Made by a program: the position numbers and the translations under genes. DNA of 64,000 bases from Paeniglutamicibacter gangotriensis Lz1y (lineage in GTDB: Bacteria > Actinomycetota > Actinomycetes > Actinomycetales > Micrococcaceae): the NCBI RefSeq assembly GCF_000348945.1, contig NZ_AOCK01000013.1, positions 1 to 64,000 of the forward strand. Direction: 5' to 3'. The stretch's first letter is position 1. Every line of letters starts with the position of its first letter. Below the pieces are notes generated by a model that made no database searches, was not told the DNA's origin, and saw only the letters and a list, made by a program, of their open reading frames with translations. Of the stretch, positions 19,085 to 27,240 are shown in pieces.

Positions 19085-20419
19085 ATGAAGCTTCCCATGC
19101 CAGCCCCGGACTGGACGCACCTACTGAACGTAACGCTGAAAGAGAACCCGAAGAAACTCAACGAGCTCCTCCTCACGCAGTTTGACGACAGCGCCTACCT
19201 TCACTGGGACCAGCTTCGATACAAGACACCACCGGCGGGACTAACCCACGAGGAATGGTGGCTCGCACTTAAGTTGCGCCGAAACCAACAACGTCGCCAA
19301 GTCGAGCTTTTCGACAAGGAAGGCAATCGTTTTTGGTTCTCGATGACAGATCGACTGCTTCGCCTCAGCGAAGAAGTCGCCCGCCGAGCAGGTGCAAGCA
19401 TTGCCAATCGCGACCAAATCCTCGGAGCCAAGAACCGCGAGAGCTACATCGTTCGCTCCCTCGTAGAGGAAGCTGTGACCTCGAGCCAGTTGGAAGGAGC
19501 CTCCACATCACGAAAGGTCGCCGTGGAGCTTCTGGATTCCGGGCGCGCCCCCCAAGACAAGTCCGAGATGATGATCGTCAACAACTATGTCGCGATGCAG
19601 CACGTCAAGGAATCGACAAAATCACCGTTGTCACCGGACTTCGTGCTGGAACTCCATGGAATCCTGACCGAGGGAACCCTCGACGACCCAAACGATGCGG
19701 GCAGACTTGAAACGCCGGACCACGATCGCGTTTCCGTCTGGGACAACGAAACCGAGGTCCACGCCCCACCTCCAGCGGAAGAACTACCTCGACGGTTGGC
19801 ACAATTGTGCGACTTTGCGAACGCCAGCGACGCAGAAGCCGCCTACATCCCCCCAGTGGTGCGCGCGATCATCATTCACTTCATGATGGGGTTTGACCAC
19901 TACTTTGCTGACGGGAACGGCCGCAATGCCCGGACCTTGTTCTATTGGTCAATGCTCCGGGAGGGATATTGGGTGAGCGAATACGTGACGATCTCGAGGC
20001 TCCTCAAGAAGGCCCCCTCAAAATACGGTGCCGCCTACCTGTTCACCGAGGACGACGACGGAGACCTCACCTATTTCATCCACTACCAACTCGATGTGTT
20101 CGTCCGCGCTCTCACCGATCTGGATTCCTACCTGAACGCCAAGGGGAAGGAATCAGCGGCCGTGCGTGCCGCACTTGCCGACGCTGGAATCGAACTCAAC
20201 TTCAGGCAAGCCGACCTATTGGAGAAGTTGGCGCGTCAAGAGGAAGAATCCACCTCAGCGCTGTCGTTTGCGCATAGATATAGGGTCACTGACCAAACCG
20301 CCAGAGCAGATCTGGACGCCCTGACGAAACGTGGCTACCTAGTGAAGCACCGCAAGGGTCGCGCCTTCATCTGGAAGGCCACCGAATCCCTGGCAGTCAA
20401 GCTCACTCCCAATTCCTAA
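19085..20419 (+). CDS. Fic family protein with C-terminal winged helix
   Basis: 444 residues. An N-terminal helical region (1-110) contains LHWDQLRYKTPPAGLTHEEWW, typical of long Fic proteins. The Fic core has the catalytic motif HYFADGNGRNAR (residues 272-283), matching HxFx(D/E)GNGRxxR with the catalytic His and both Arg intact. The inhibitory motif SSQLEG (133-138) fits (S/T)xxxE(G/N), so it is a class II, self-inhibited enzyme. A winged-helix region follows at about 370-440 (YRVTDQTARADLDALTKRGY). Fic enzymes usually transfer AMP to protein hydroxyls. The DNA-binding tail plus flanking repeats suggest autoregulation. The target is unknown, and no antitoxin gene adjoins. Confidence 0.9.
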   Translation: MKLPMPAPDWTHLLNVTLKENPKKLNELLLTQFDDSAYLHWDQLRYKTPPAGLTHEEWWLALKLRRNQQRRQVELFDKEGNRFWFSMTDRLLRLSEEVARRAGASIANRDQILGAKNRESYIVRSLVEEAVTSSQLEGASTSRKVAVELLDSGRAPQDKSEMMIVNNYVAMQHVKESTKSPLSPDFVLELHGILTEGTLDDPNDAGRLETPDHDRVSVWDNETEVHAPPPAEELPRRLAQLCDFANASDAEAAYIPPVVRAIIIHFMMGFDHYFADGNGRNARTLFYWSMLREGYWVSEYVTISRLLKKAPSKYGAAYLFTEDDDGDLTYFIHYQLDVFVRALTDLDSYLNAKGKESAAVRAALADAGIELNFRQADLLEKLARQEEESTSALSFAHRYRVTDQTARADLDALTKRGYLVKHRKGRAFIWKATESLAVKLTPNS

Positions 20420-20421
20420 GA

Positions 20422-20471
20422 ACTCCAAATTAGCTCCAAATTTGGATTTGGAGTTGGAGTTAATTTGGGGT
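20422..20471. repeat. TTTGGAGT repeat cluster downstream of fic
   Basis: It begins 2 bp after the fic stop. Copies: ACTCCAAAT 20422-20430, GCTCCAAAT 20433-20441 (again an 11-bp step), ATTTGGAGT 20446-20454, a half copy TTGGAGT 20454-20460 and a variant ATTTGGGGT 20463-20471. TCCAAATTTGGA at 20435-20446 is a perfect palindrome. As RNA the cluster could also fold into a hairpin and end fic transcription. It shares a 15-bp exact direct repeat with the upstream cluster, 1470 bp apart. Confidence 0.75.
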
Positions 20472-20557
20472 TCCGCCCGCCCCGCAGGGTCCAGTGCGCC
20501 CAATGCATTCTCGCGTTGACTACAGCCACTTGTGAGCCACCTCTCCGATACAGTAGA

Positions 20558-20611
20558 GTTCTGTATCACAGACCAAGTTCTACTATCGAACTCGGTGTTC
20601 TAATATCGAAC
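20558..20611. promoter_or_regulatory. Tandem GTTC-N7-GAAC operators before the hydroxylase gene
   Basis: Two near-identical boxes, GTTCTACTATCGAAC (20577-20591) and GTTCTAATATCGAAC (20597-20611), begin exactly 20 bp (two helical turns) apart. A degenerate third copy starts at 20558. The complementary form GTTCGATAnTAGAAC resembles boxes bound by IclR-family regulators of aromatic catabolism (PcaR/PobR type). No regulator gene lies nearby. The boxes end 49 bp before the GTG. Confidence 0.6.
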
Positions 20612-20660
20612 ACACTGAGACGATGGTCCGGACTCAATAGCAGCGAAAAGAGGAAATCCC

Positions 20661-22565
20661 GTGCAGTTCCACCACCACGGTTACGTATCCGGTGACCCGC
20701 GTATCAAGCCAGCCGCCGGAGTCGGCATCAACCGCCCGGAGGAACTCCCCGAGGAAGTCGACGTACTCATCGTCGGCTCCGGCCCCGCCGGCATGCTCAC
20801 CGCCGCCCAACTGTCCCAGTTCCCGGACATCACCACCCGCATCGTGGAACGCCGCGGCGGACGGCTGGAAATCGGCCAGGCCGATGGTATCCAGGCACGC
20901 AGCGTCGAGACCTTCCAGGCCTTCGGATTCGCCGAGGCCATCACCGCGGAGGCCTACCGGATCACCGAGATGGCCTTCTGGCGCCCCGACACCGAGAACC
21001 CGCAGAACATCGTCCGAGGAGGCCGCGCCCTGGATGACACCGTGGGCATCAGCGAATTCCCGCACCTGATCGTGAACCAGGCTCGCGTGCTCGACTACTT
21101 CGCCGAAGTTGCAGCCAACTCCCCCACCCGCCTGACCCCTGACTTCGGCTGGGAATTCCAAAACCTCGAGGTCACAGAGGAAGGCGAGTACCCCGTCAAG
21201 GTCACCCTGGTGCGCAGCGCCGGTGAGGATACGGGCACTACACGCATCGTGCACGCCAAGTACGTGGTCGGCGCCGACGGAGCACGCTCCAAGGTCCGCT
21301 CCGCGATCGGCTGCACCATGGCCGGAGACCAGGCCAACCACGCCTGGGGCGTCATGGACGTGCTGGCATCCACCGATTTCCCGGACATCCGCCTCAAGTG
21401 CGCCATCCAGTCCCACGACGGCGGCTCCATCCTGCTGATCCCGCGCGAGGGCGGCCACCTCTTCCGCATGTACGTCGACTTGGGCGTGGTGCCCGAGGGT
21501 GACAACGGCGCGGTGCGCAAGACCAGCATCGAGCAGATCACCGAGCAGGCCAACCAGATCATCCACCCGTACAAGCTCGAGGTGCGCAATGTCGCCTGGA
21601 GCAGCGTCTACGAGGTCGGCCACCGCCTCACCGACAGGTTCGACGATGTGCTCCCGGAAGACATCGGCACCCGCAATCCCCGCGTATTCATCACCGGGGA
21701 CGCCTGCCACACGCACAGTGCCAAGGCCGGCCAGGGCATGAATGTCTCCATGCAGGACGGTTTCAATATCGGCTGGAAGCTCGCCCACGTGTTGGAAGGC
21801 CGCAGCCCCGAATCCTTGCTGGCCACCTATTCGGCCGAGCGCCAGATCGTGGCCAAGAACCTTATCGACTTCGACAAGGAATGGTCGACGTTGATGGCCA
21901 AGAAGCCCGAGGAATTCGAGAACCCCTCGGATCTCGAGGACTTCTACGTGCGCACCGCCGAGTTCCCGGCCGGGTTCATGACCGAATACGCGCCCTCCAT
22001 GCTCACCGGCACCCCGACGCACCAGGAGCTGGCCACCGGCTTCCCACTGGGCAAGCGCTTCAAGTCCGCCATGACCTCGCGAGTCTGCGACACCAACCCG
22101 ATGCACCTGGGCCACCACGCAACTGCCGATGGCCGCTGGCGCATCTATGTCTTCGCCGACCCGGCTGCCCCCGGCGCCGAGTCCCCGGTGGCCGAGCTGG
22201 CCCAGTGGCTGGCCACTTCCACCGAGTCTCCGCTGGCTGCGACACCTCAGGGCATGGACCTCGATGCTTGGTTCGATGTGAAGGTCATTTACCAGCAGAA
22301 GCACGAAGACATCGACATCAATGCGGTCCCCTCGGTCTTCAAGCCGGAGGTTGGCCCGTTCAAGCTCACCGAATACGAGAAGGTCTACGGTGTCGTTGAA
22401 GACAATGACATCTTCGACGTGCGCGGACTCTCCCGCGACGGCGTCATGGTCGTGGTGCGTCCGGACCAGTACGTTGCTAACGTCCTGCCGCTGAGTGCCA
22501 CCGACGAACTTGCCGAATTCTTTGCGCAGATTCACGCGGAACTGCCCAAGAAGGCCACCGCCTGA
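20661..22565 (+). CDS. FAD-dependent aromatic hydroxylase (phenol 2-monooxygenase / 3-hydroxybenzoate 4-monooxygenase type)
   Basis: 634 residues. The N-terminal FAD motif VLIVGSGPAGMLTAAQL, the second FAD motif GDACHTHSAKAGQGMNVSMQD and the middle ADGARSKVR are those of class A flavoprotein hydroxylases. The C-terminal thioredoxin-like extension (about 450-634) is found in phenol 2-monooxygenase and 3-hydroxybenzoate 4-monooxygenase (MobA), which add one oxygen ortho to a phenolic OH using NADPH. Which phenol is used cannot be told. The GTG is chosen because AAGAGGAAA precedes it. It is monocistronic behind tandem operators and followed by a strong terminator. Confidence 0.85.
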   Translation: MQFHHHGYVSGDPRIKPAAGVGINRPEELPEEVDVLIVGSGPAGMLTAAQLSQFPDITTRIVERRGGRLEIGQADGIQARSVETFQAFGFAEAITAEAYRITEMAFWRPDTENPQNIVRGGRALDDTVGISEFPHLIVNQARVLDYFAEVAANSPTRLTPDFGWEFQNLEVTEEGEYPVKVTLVRSAGEDTGTTRIVHAKYVVGADGARSKVRSAIGCTMAGDQANHAWGVMDVLASTDFPDIRLKCAIQSHDGGSILLIPREGGHLFRMYVDLGVVPEGDNGAVRKTSIEQITEQANQIIHPYKLEVRNVAWSSVYEVGHRLTDRFDDVLPEDIGTRNPRVFITGDACHTHSAKAGQGMNVSMQDGFNIGWKLAHVLEGRSPESLLATYSAERQIVAKNLIDFDKEWSTLMAKKPEEFENPSDLEDFYVRTAEFPAGFMTEYAPSMLTGTPTHQELATGFPLGKRFKSAMTSRVCDTNPMHLGHHATADGRWRIYVFADPAAPGAESPVAELAQWLATSTESPLAATPQGMDLDAWFDVKVIYQQKHEDIDINAVPSVFKPEVGPFKLTEYEKVYGVVEDNDIFDVRGLSRDGVMVVVRPDQYVANVLPLSATDELAEFFAQIHAELPKKATA

Positions 22566-22608
22566 TTCAGTCTTTTTGAACAGTCGACCCGCAGACGCGG
22601 ATCGGCAA

Positions 22609-22649
22609 TGTAGTGCCCGCGGCTCCTGCCGCGGGCACTACACTTTTTT
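22609..22649 (+). terminator. Rho-independent terminator after the hydroxylase gene
   Basis: A 15-bp perfect stem (TGTAGTGCCCGCGGC type) with a 4-nt loop, directly followed by a run of six T, the clearest intrinsic terminator in the window. Confidence 0.92.
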
Positions 22650-22825
22650 GTGCAAGCACCCTCAAGAGCGCCCGGGAAGCACCGCCCGAGCACGGTCGGC
22701 ACCACCAATAAAGACCCAACAAGGCCGCCTCGCCGCAGGTCACCCAGGAATATTTCAAAAGATACATGTGTTTGCATATATAGCGGTGATCATCCCCGCT
22801 GAACTGATCGAAGGGAATTCCACAC

Positions 22826-23608
22826 ATGCAGAGGTTCGAAGACAAGACCATCATCATCAGCGGCGCCGGTTCCGGCCTGGGCCGCGCAGCGGCCATCCAG
22901 ATCGCCAAGGAAAAGGGCAATTTGGCGCTGGTCGACCTGAACCCCGCCGGGCTGAAGGAAACCGAAACGGCCATCCGCGAACTTGTCCCGAACGCGGAAA
23001 TCCTGTCGCTGAGAACCAACGTCGCAAATGAGTCGGAGGTCGAGGAATACGTCGCTGAAACCGTCAAGCGCTTCGGCCGCATCGATGGTTTCTTCAACAA
23101 CGCCGGCATCGAAGGCAAGCAGAACCTGACCGAGGACTTCGGCTCGGACGAGTTCAGCAAGGTCGTCGACATCAACCTCAACGGTGTCTTCTACGGGCTC
23201 AAGCATGTCCTGAAAATCATGCGCGCCCAGGGCTCCGGCGCCGTGGTGAACACCGCGTCCGTCGGCGGAATTCGAGGGGTGGGCAACCAGTCCGGCTACG
23301 CCGCGGCCAAGCACGGCGTGGTGGGCCTGACACGCAACTCCGCCATCGAATACGGCCAGTACGGCATCCAAATCAACGCCATCGCACCCGGTGCCATCAT
23401 GACCCCCATGGTCGAGGGCTCACTCAAGCAGATCGATCCTCAGAACTGGGAAAAGGTCGGCGAGTCATTCGTCGAGCCCAACCCGATGAAGCGCTTCGGC
23501 AAGCCCGAGGAAGTTGGCCAACTGGTCGCATTCTTGCTTTCCGGAGATGCTGGCTTCATCAACGCCGCAGTCATTCCGATCGACGGCGGCCAGTCTTACA
23601 AGTACTAA
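22826..23608 (+). CDS. SDR family oxidoreductase, levodione reductase-like
   Basis: 260 residues, classical short-chain dehydrogenase. The cofactor motif SGAGSGLGRAA lies at about 12-22, Asp in LVDLNP suggests NAD preference, NNAG is present, and the catalytic Ser, Tyr and Lys lie in NTASVGG and YAAAKHG. Stretches such as GRIDGFFNNAGIEGKQN and NTASVGGIRG closely resemble levodione reductase from the actinobacterial genus Leifsonia (formerly Corynebacterium aquaticum), from memory. The physiological substrate is unknown; cyclic diketones or secondary alcohols are possible. AAGGGAA precedes the ATG. The 183 bp between terminator and gene hold its promoter. Confidence 0.88.
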   Translation: MQRFEDKTIIISGAGSGLGRAAAIQIAKEKGNLALVDLNPAGLKETETAIRELVPNAEILSLRTNVANESEVEEYVAETVKRFGRIDGFFNNAGIEGKQNLTEDFGSDEFSKVVDINLNGVFYGLKHVLKIMRAQGSGAVVNTASVGGIRGVGNQSGYAAAKHGVVGLTRNSAIEYGQYGIQINAIAPGAIMTPMVEGSLKQIDPQNWEKVGESFVEPNPMKRFGKPEEVGQLVAFLLSGDAGFINAAVIPIDGGQSYKY

Positions 23609-23647
23609 TAATCCAAGAACCCGGCCCACCAGGGCCATGGCCTAGGC

Positions 23648-23690
23648 ATGAGGCGGGGTCCGCAGCGATTCGCTGCGGACCCCGCCTCAT
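23648..23690. terminator. Bidirectional hairpin between convergent genes
   Basis: A perfect 20-bp inverted repeat (ATGAGGCGGGGTCCGCAGCG and its complement) with a 3-nt loop between the SDR stop and the MhuD-like stop. Confidence 0.85.
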
Positions 23691-23708
23691 AGCTGTGCGG
23701 CACCGGAA

Positions 23709-23999
23709 CTATCCCAGGTCGACGACCTCGAACTCGAGCAATTCCATGCCGCTGGCTACCGGTGCCTGAGCCGAGTGGTCGTGCCCGGCCCGGTTGGCAC
23801 GCCAGTTCTCGAAGTCCTCGCGGGTGGCCCACTGGGTATAGACGAAGTAGCGGTCTTCGCCTGCCACGGGGCGCAAAAGCTTAAACCCCTCGAAACCCGG
23901 GGAACCATCCACCGAGTGTTTGCGTGCTGCGAAGCGCGCCTCCAATTCGGATCCGGCCTCGACGGGGACCTTGAGCGCGTTGATGACAACGATGGACAT
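23709..23999 (-). CDS. MhuD-like haem-degrading monooxygenase
   Basis: 96 residues, ABM (antibiotic biosynthesis monooxygenase) fold. It aligns by eye along its length with Mycobacterium tuberculosis MhuD: both start with VV.INA..VP and share SPGF.GF.LLRPV.GE.RYFV. The MhuD haem-site residues Asn7, Trp66 and His75 are all at the same positions here. MhuD opens haem to mycobilin and iron, so the likely role is iron release from haem in the cytosol. GGAAGGAG precedes the ATG. It is downstream of, and probably separate from, the alkylation-repair gene; no haem transporter is adjacent. Confidence 0.8.
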   Translation of the reverse strand: MSIVVINALKVPVEAGSELEARFAARKHSVDGSPGFEGFKLLRPVAGEDRYFVYTQWATREDFENWRANRAGHDHSAQAPVASGMELLEFEVVDLG

Positions 24000-24092
24000 T
24001 TGTGCTCCTTCCGGGCCCGGCGCCGGTGCGCGGGCCGCTTATTCTTCCAAGCTACCGCATCGCACCGAGGCGCCACGGACGGGCCACTATGA

Positions 24093-24758
24093 TCAGCTTT
24101 TTCGATCCACCATTGCGTTGATCCAGATCGGCGCGAACGGGGAGGTGCAGTTCGGTGGCGTCGGATAATCCTTGAGGACCTCCAGGCGTTCGCCGATGTC
24201 CAGCGCCCGGGCACGGTGCTCGGCGTGTTCGATGCCAATGGTGGCAAGGGCCTGGTTCATGGCCCACTGCAGCCGATCGGGCTCATCCTTCATCCGGGCC
24301 TCGATGACATCCAATAGGGCGGGCAGATTCAGCCCCTCGGGCTTCTTCGCGATCCGTTCGCTGGTCAGCGCCCACCCCGCGCTGGCAACCACAGCATCGG
24401 TATCCGCGCTCCAAGCCATCCGCAATTCTTCGGCGTGCTTGGACTTCTTGACCACGTAGTTCACCAGCCAGTCGTGCACCTTGGGTGAGCGCGCCTCGCG
24501 CAACATGGTGTCCAGTTCCCGGGGCGTAAATTCCTTGGGCCGGCAGATCAACAGGGCCAGCAGTCGCGCGGCGGTGTCATTGGTGGCCCACAGTCCACGG
24601 GCCAATCCATGGTTGGTCTTCACCTTTTTGGCCACGGCCCGCAGCTTGGTCAGGTTCACCCCGTGGTCATCCCCGCGCTTGAGATTCGCCTCGCGAACCT
24701 TCGGATCATCGAGCGCGGCCAGCTCGGCCATCACCTCTGCCATTGTCATCTCAGACAT
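24093..24758 (-). CDS. DNA alkylation repair protein (AlkD-like HEAT-repeat)
   Basis: About 221 residues from the ATG at 24758, supported by GGGAGG. The protein is helical and matches the DNA-alkylation-repair/AlkD-like family of HEAT-repeat proteins, with stretches such as LARGLWATNDTAARLLALLI and VHDWLVNYVVKKSKHAEELR. AlkD enzymes excise N3- and N7-alkylpurines; many relatives lack the catalytic Asp and Trp, and I cannot confirm either here, so glycosylase activity is only inferred. It stands alone between the MhuD-like gene and the DUF2236 fusion. Confidence 0.75.
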   Translation of the reverse strand: MSEMTMAEVMAELAALDDPKVREANLKRGDDHGVNLTKLRAVAKKVKTNHGLARGLWATNDTAARLLALLICRPKEFTPRELDTMLREARSPKVHDWLVNYVVKKSKHAEELRMAWSADTDAVVASAGWALTSERIAKKPEGLNLPALLDVIEARMKDEPDRLQWAMNQALATIGIEHAEHRARALDIGERLEVLKDYPTPPNCTSPFAPIWINAMVDRKS

Positions 24759-24926
24759 GCCATCCTCCCGGTGTATGTTCTTGGTCAAGTCTACGGAGTC
24801 CACCCCGCGGAACAACGGTGTTTCGCAGCCGGGAGACGAATGCCCCGCACACCAATGCCGTACGGCAGAATGTTTAGAGCGTTAGGCATGGGGCCCCCGA
24901 CCAACACCTGTCGGTAACGCCGCGGT

Positions 24927-26330
24927 TCAGCTGCTGCCGGCCAGCCGGCGGGCGGCAGCGACATAGCGCCCGGTGACCACGCGCTGGGTGGCTTCGGTGA
25001 ACGGGGCCACCCACCGGTAGAACCGGTTTCCATGGCGAGACACCGCGTTGATTTCCACATACACCGACCCGTCGGCTTCAAGCACCGCTTCGAAGGATTC
25101 CTCACCGGATTCGGGATGCCCGGCCAGCGTCCCATAGGCGAAGCCGCGCCGGGTCTCCGAGGAGATCAGCCTCACGACCCTGCAGGGCGCGGTGATGCGC
25201 GCCGGGCCCAGCCCGATTCCCAACGCGACGTGGCTGCCAATCCGTGCCTCGGGGGTGTCCGCCCTGACGTCCAACCCGGCGCCCTCGTGCAGCTTCCACC
25301 CCGCGATGCCCGCAGCCAGGGCCTCGAAGGCCGCCGGCCCGTGGCCCACGTATTCGCGCACGTGCAGGGACTTGTAACCGGCCGGCGCAGTGCCGCCGGC
25401 GCTGATGGCAAGTGCCGGGTAGCTCAGGTCAGTGAGTACCCCGAGACGGTATAGCCGTCGTCGGGCGGCCATCTCGGCCGGTCCGCGCTTACCGAGCAGC
25501 AAGCCCGCCATCCCCAGGACCGTCTTGCCTCCCAGTCTGCCCGGAAGTGGAACCGGGCCCAGTGCCGCCGGCTCGAGCCCCAGGAGCGTGCGATGGTTTT
25601 CCGGAAGAGTCGCCACGACCGCGGCAAAGAGCAGCCGGTAGCCGGGCAACACCGCTGGATCCAGCGGCGGGTTCTTCAGGAAGGAGACGACCTCGGCAAC
25701 GCGCGGTCCACCGGCCAGCTCGCCGCGGGACTCGTACCCGGCGATAGCTGCCTTGAGCTCGGCGTCGCTGCGCGGCGGGTTGGCCACGCCCATGAGTTCG
25801 CCTGCTGTGGCCCATTCGCGCACATACGCGTCGGCCCCTTGCGGGACGGGTCCGGTGAAGATCTCGTGGCTGCGCAAAAAAGCGTCGGCGAAGGCAATGT
25901 GCACCCAGGCCGAAAGGCCCGGGTCGTTGGCGGAATAGTCCTCACGCACCCCGACGCCCGAAACGTACCGACCGGTGACCGGGGTGTGGAGGTGCTTGAC
26001 CCAGTCGCAGGCGGCATCGGCAGCGGCGGTGTCCCCATAGGTCAGGGTGAAGATCCAGCGGATGGTACCGGCCAGCCTGGCCAGCGGGTCCACCTGGTAG
26101 TTGGAGTGTTCGGCGACTCCGGCCAGGGCCCCGGGGTGCAGCGCCTGGGTCAGCAGCGCCCGAATGCCTGCGGCAATCGGGCTCATCCCGCCGTGCACCG
26201 TCCAGACGGCGGAGTCGTGGGCGAAGTACCCGGCATCGTCCCCCGCATCCAGCGCACGCTCCCAGACGGGGTCGTAGCTTTCCTGGGCGGAAAATGTCTG
26301 GTGTAGTTTGAGCCGGAGTGCGGAGAACAT
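24927..26330 (-). CDS. DUF2236 (MpaB-type oxygenase)-DUF1990 fusion protein
   Basis: 467 residues. Residues about 1-290 match the DUF2236/oxygenase MpaB family (RALLTQALHPGALAGVAEHS, DPLARLAGTIRWIF, YGD), whose studied members are haem-dependent oxygenases such as latex-clearing protein. Residues about 318-467 match DUF1990, with its hallmark GFAYGTLAGHPESGEESF (396-413). I know these as separate proteins, so the single frame is a domain fusion. It starts 8 bp after the stop of the small monooxygenase upstream, so the two are probably co-translated. Substrate unknown. Confidence 0.75.
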   Translation of the reverse strand: MFSALRLKLHQTFSAQESYDPVWERALDAGDDAGYFAHDSAVWTVHGGMSPIAAGIRALLTQALHPGALAGVAEHSNYQVDPLARLAGTIRWIFTLTYGDTAAADAACDWVKHLHTPVTGRYVSGVGVREDYSANDPGLSAWVHIAFADAFLRSHEIFTGPVPQGADAYVREWATAGELMGVANPPRSDAELKAAIAGYESRGELAGGPRVAEVVSFLKNPPLDPAVLPGYRLLFAAVVATLPENHRTLLGLEPAALGPVPLPGRLGGKTVLGMAGLLLGKRGPAEMAARRRLYRLGVLTDLSYPALAISAGGTAPAGYKSLHVREYVGHGPAAFEALAAGIAGWKLHEGAGLDVRADTPEARIGSHVALGIGLGPARITAPCRVVRLISSETRRGFAYGTLAGHPESGEESFEAVLEADGSVYVEINAVSRHGNRFYRWVAPFTEATQRVVTGRYVAAARRLAGSS

Positions 26331-26338
26331 GGTGGGGG

Positions 26339-26665
26339 TTACTTCCCGATCTGCAATTCGCCCATTTCGCCCCAGGAATCGCCTTCCACCTTGCGCGAGA
26401 CGATCTTCGGGGTGGAGACCAGTGCTGGGCGCATGGCCTCGAGTCCTGCCTTGAAGTGTGCGGAATTCACGTGGGTTCCGGCGGCTTCGTCGTCAAGGAA
26501 GGCCTCCACGAGGACGAATTCGGCGGGGTCTTCGACGCTACGGGACCAGTCGAACCAGAGGTTCCCGGGCTCGGCGCGGGTGGCGGTGGTGAACGGGGTC
26601 ACCAGATCGATGAACTGTTCGGTGTAGTCGGGCTTGGTCTGGAATTTCACGACGATGAAGTACAT
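26339..26665 (-). CDS. Small ABM-domain monooxygenase (putative quinol monooxygenase)
   Basis: 108 residues with the ABM ferredoxin-like fold: YFIVVKFQTKPDYTEQFIDLV at the N-terminus and NSAHFKAGLEAM near the C-terminus, the pattern of YgiN-like quinol monooxygenases. These dimeric enzymes oxidise quinols or polyketides without cofactor, but many have no known substrate. It is cotranscribed with the DUF2236-DUF1990 gene, which may modify the same compound. GGGGAAT precedes the ATG. Confidence 0.8.
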   Translation of the reverse strand: MYFIVVKFQTKPDYTEQFIDLVTPFTTATRAEPGNLWFDWSRSVEDPAEFVLVEAFLDDEAAGTHVNSAHFKAGLEAMRPALVSTPKIVSRKVEGDSWGEMGELQIGK

Positions 26666-26689
26666 ATTCCCCAGCCTACCGATTCACCA

Positions 26690-27085
26690 TCAGCCGCGCT
26701 CAACTAGGCCCTTCCAGCCCAGGGCCGCGCGTTCGGCGGCGGGCAGTGAGGCGACAACCAGGTCATAGGAATCCTCGATCATCGCCAGCATGGTTTCCGC
26801 ATCCAGGCCCGGAGCCACGGTGTTCCAGTGCTTTTTGCTCATGTGGTAACCCGGGGTGATTTGCGGGTTTGCCGCCCGCAGCTGCTCGGCCAGGGTCGGG
26901 TCGCACTTCAGGTTCAGGTTCACCACACCGTTTCGGTGAACCATCAGGCCGAACATCTTGGCCTTCTTGTTGTCCCTGCGGGAAATCTTGAACACCGCCC
27001 ACTCGGGGCCGAAGGGGAAGTCCTCGAATGCGCCGGGCATGGACAGAAGCACTGAGCGCCATGATTCGTAATCCACAGTGCCCAT
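26690..27085 (-). CDS. MmcQ/YjbR family protein
   Basis: About 131 residues from the ATG at 27085. The domain matches the MmcQ/YjbR family of small DNA-binding-like proteins (LSMPGAFEDFPFG, MFGLMV, NLKCDP, TPGYHMSKKHWNTV). Biochemical function is unknown. A longer frame to 27361 runs through the sortase terminator and has no family similarity, so it was cut back. It lies 24 bp upstream of the small monooxygenase and may head that operon. Confidence 0.85.
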   Translation of the reverse strand: MGTVDYESWRSVLLSMPGAFEDFPFGPEWAVFKISRRDNKKAKMFGLMVHRNGVVNLNLKCDPTLAEQLRAANPQITPGYHMSKKHWNTVAPGLDAETMLAMIEDSYDLVVASLPAAERAALGWKGLVERG

Positions 27086-27127
27086 CCTAGTCCCGCGAAA
27101 CTCTCCTGCGTGGAACAATCCTAATAA

Positions 27128-27171
27128 GGCCGGTCCGCCGTCTCCTGGGGGAAAGAGACACCGGACCGGCC
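27128..27171 (-). terminator. Terminator of the pilus operon
   Basis: An inverted repeat GGCCGGTCCG ... CGGACCGGCC with an inner GTCTC/GAGAC pairing. On the minus strand it is followed by TTATTAGGATT. It lies 70 bp after the sortase stop. Confidence 0.75.
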
Positions 27172-27240
27172 GGTCTGGGGTTCGCCGCCTGCAGGTTCGA
27201 GTCCTATAGGCCGCGAAGAAATCAGCGAGGCACTGCGTGC

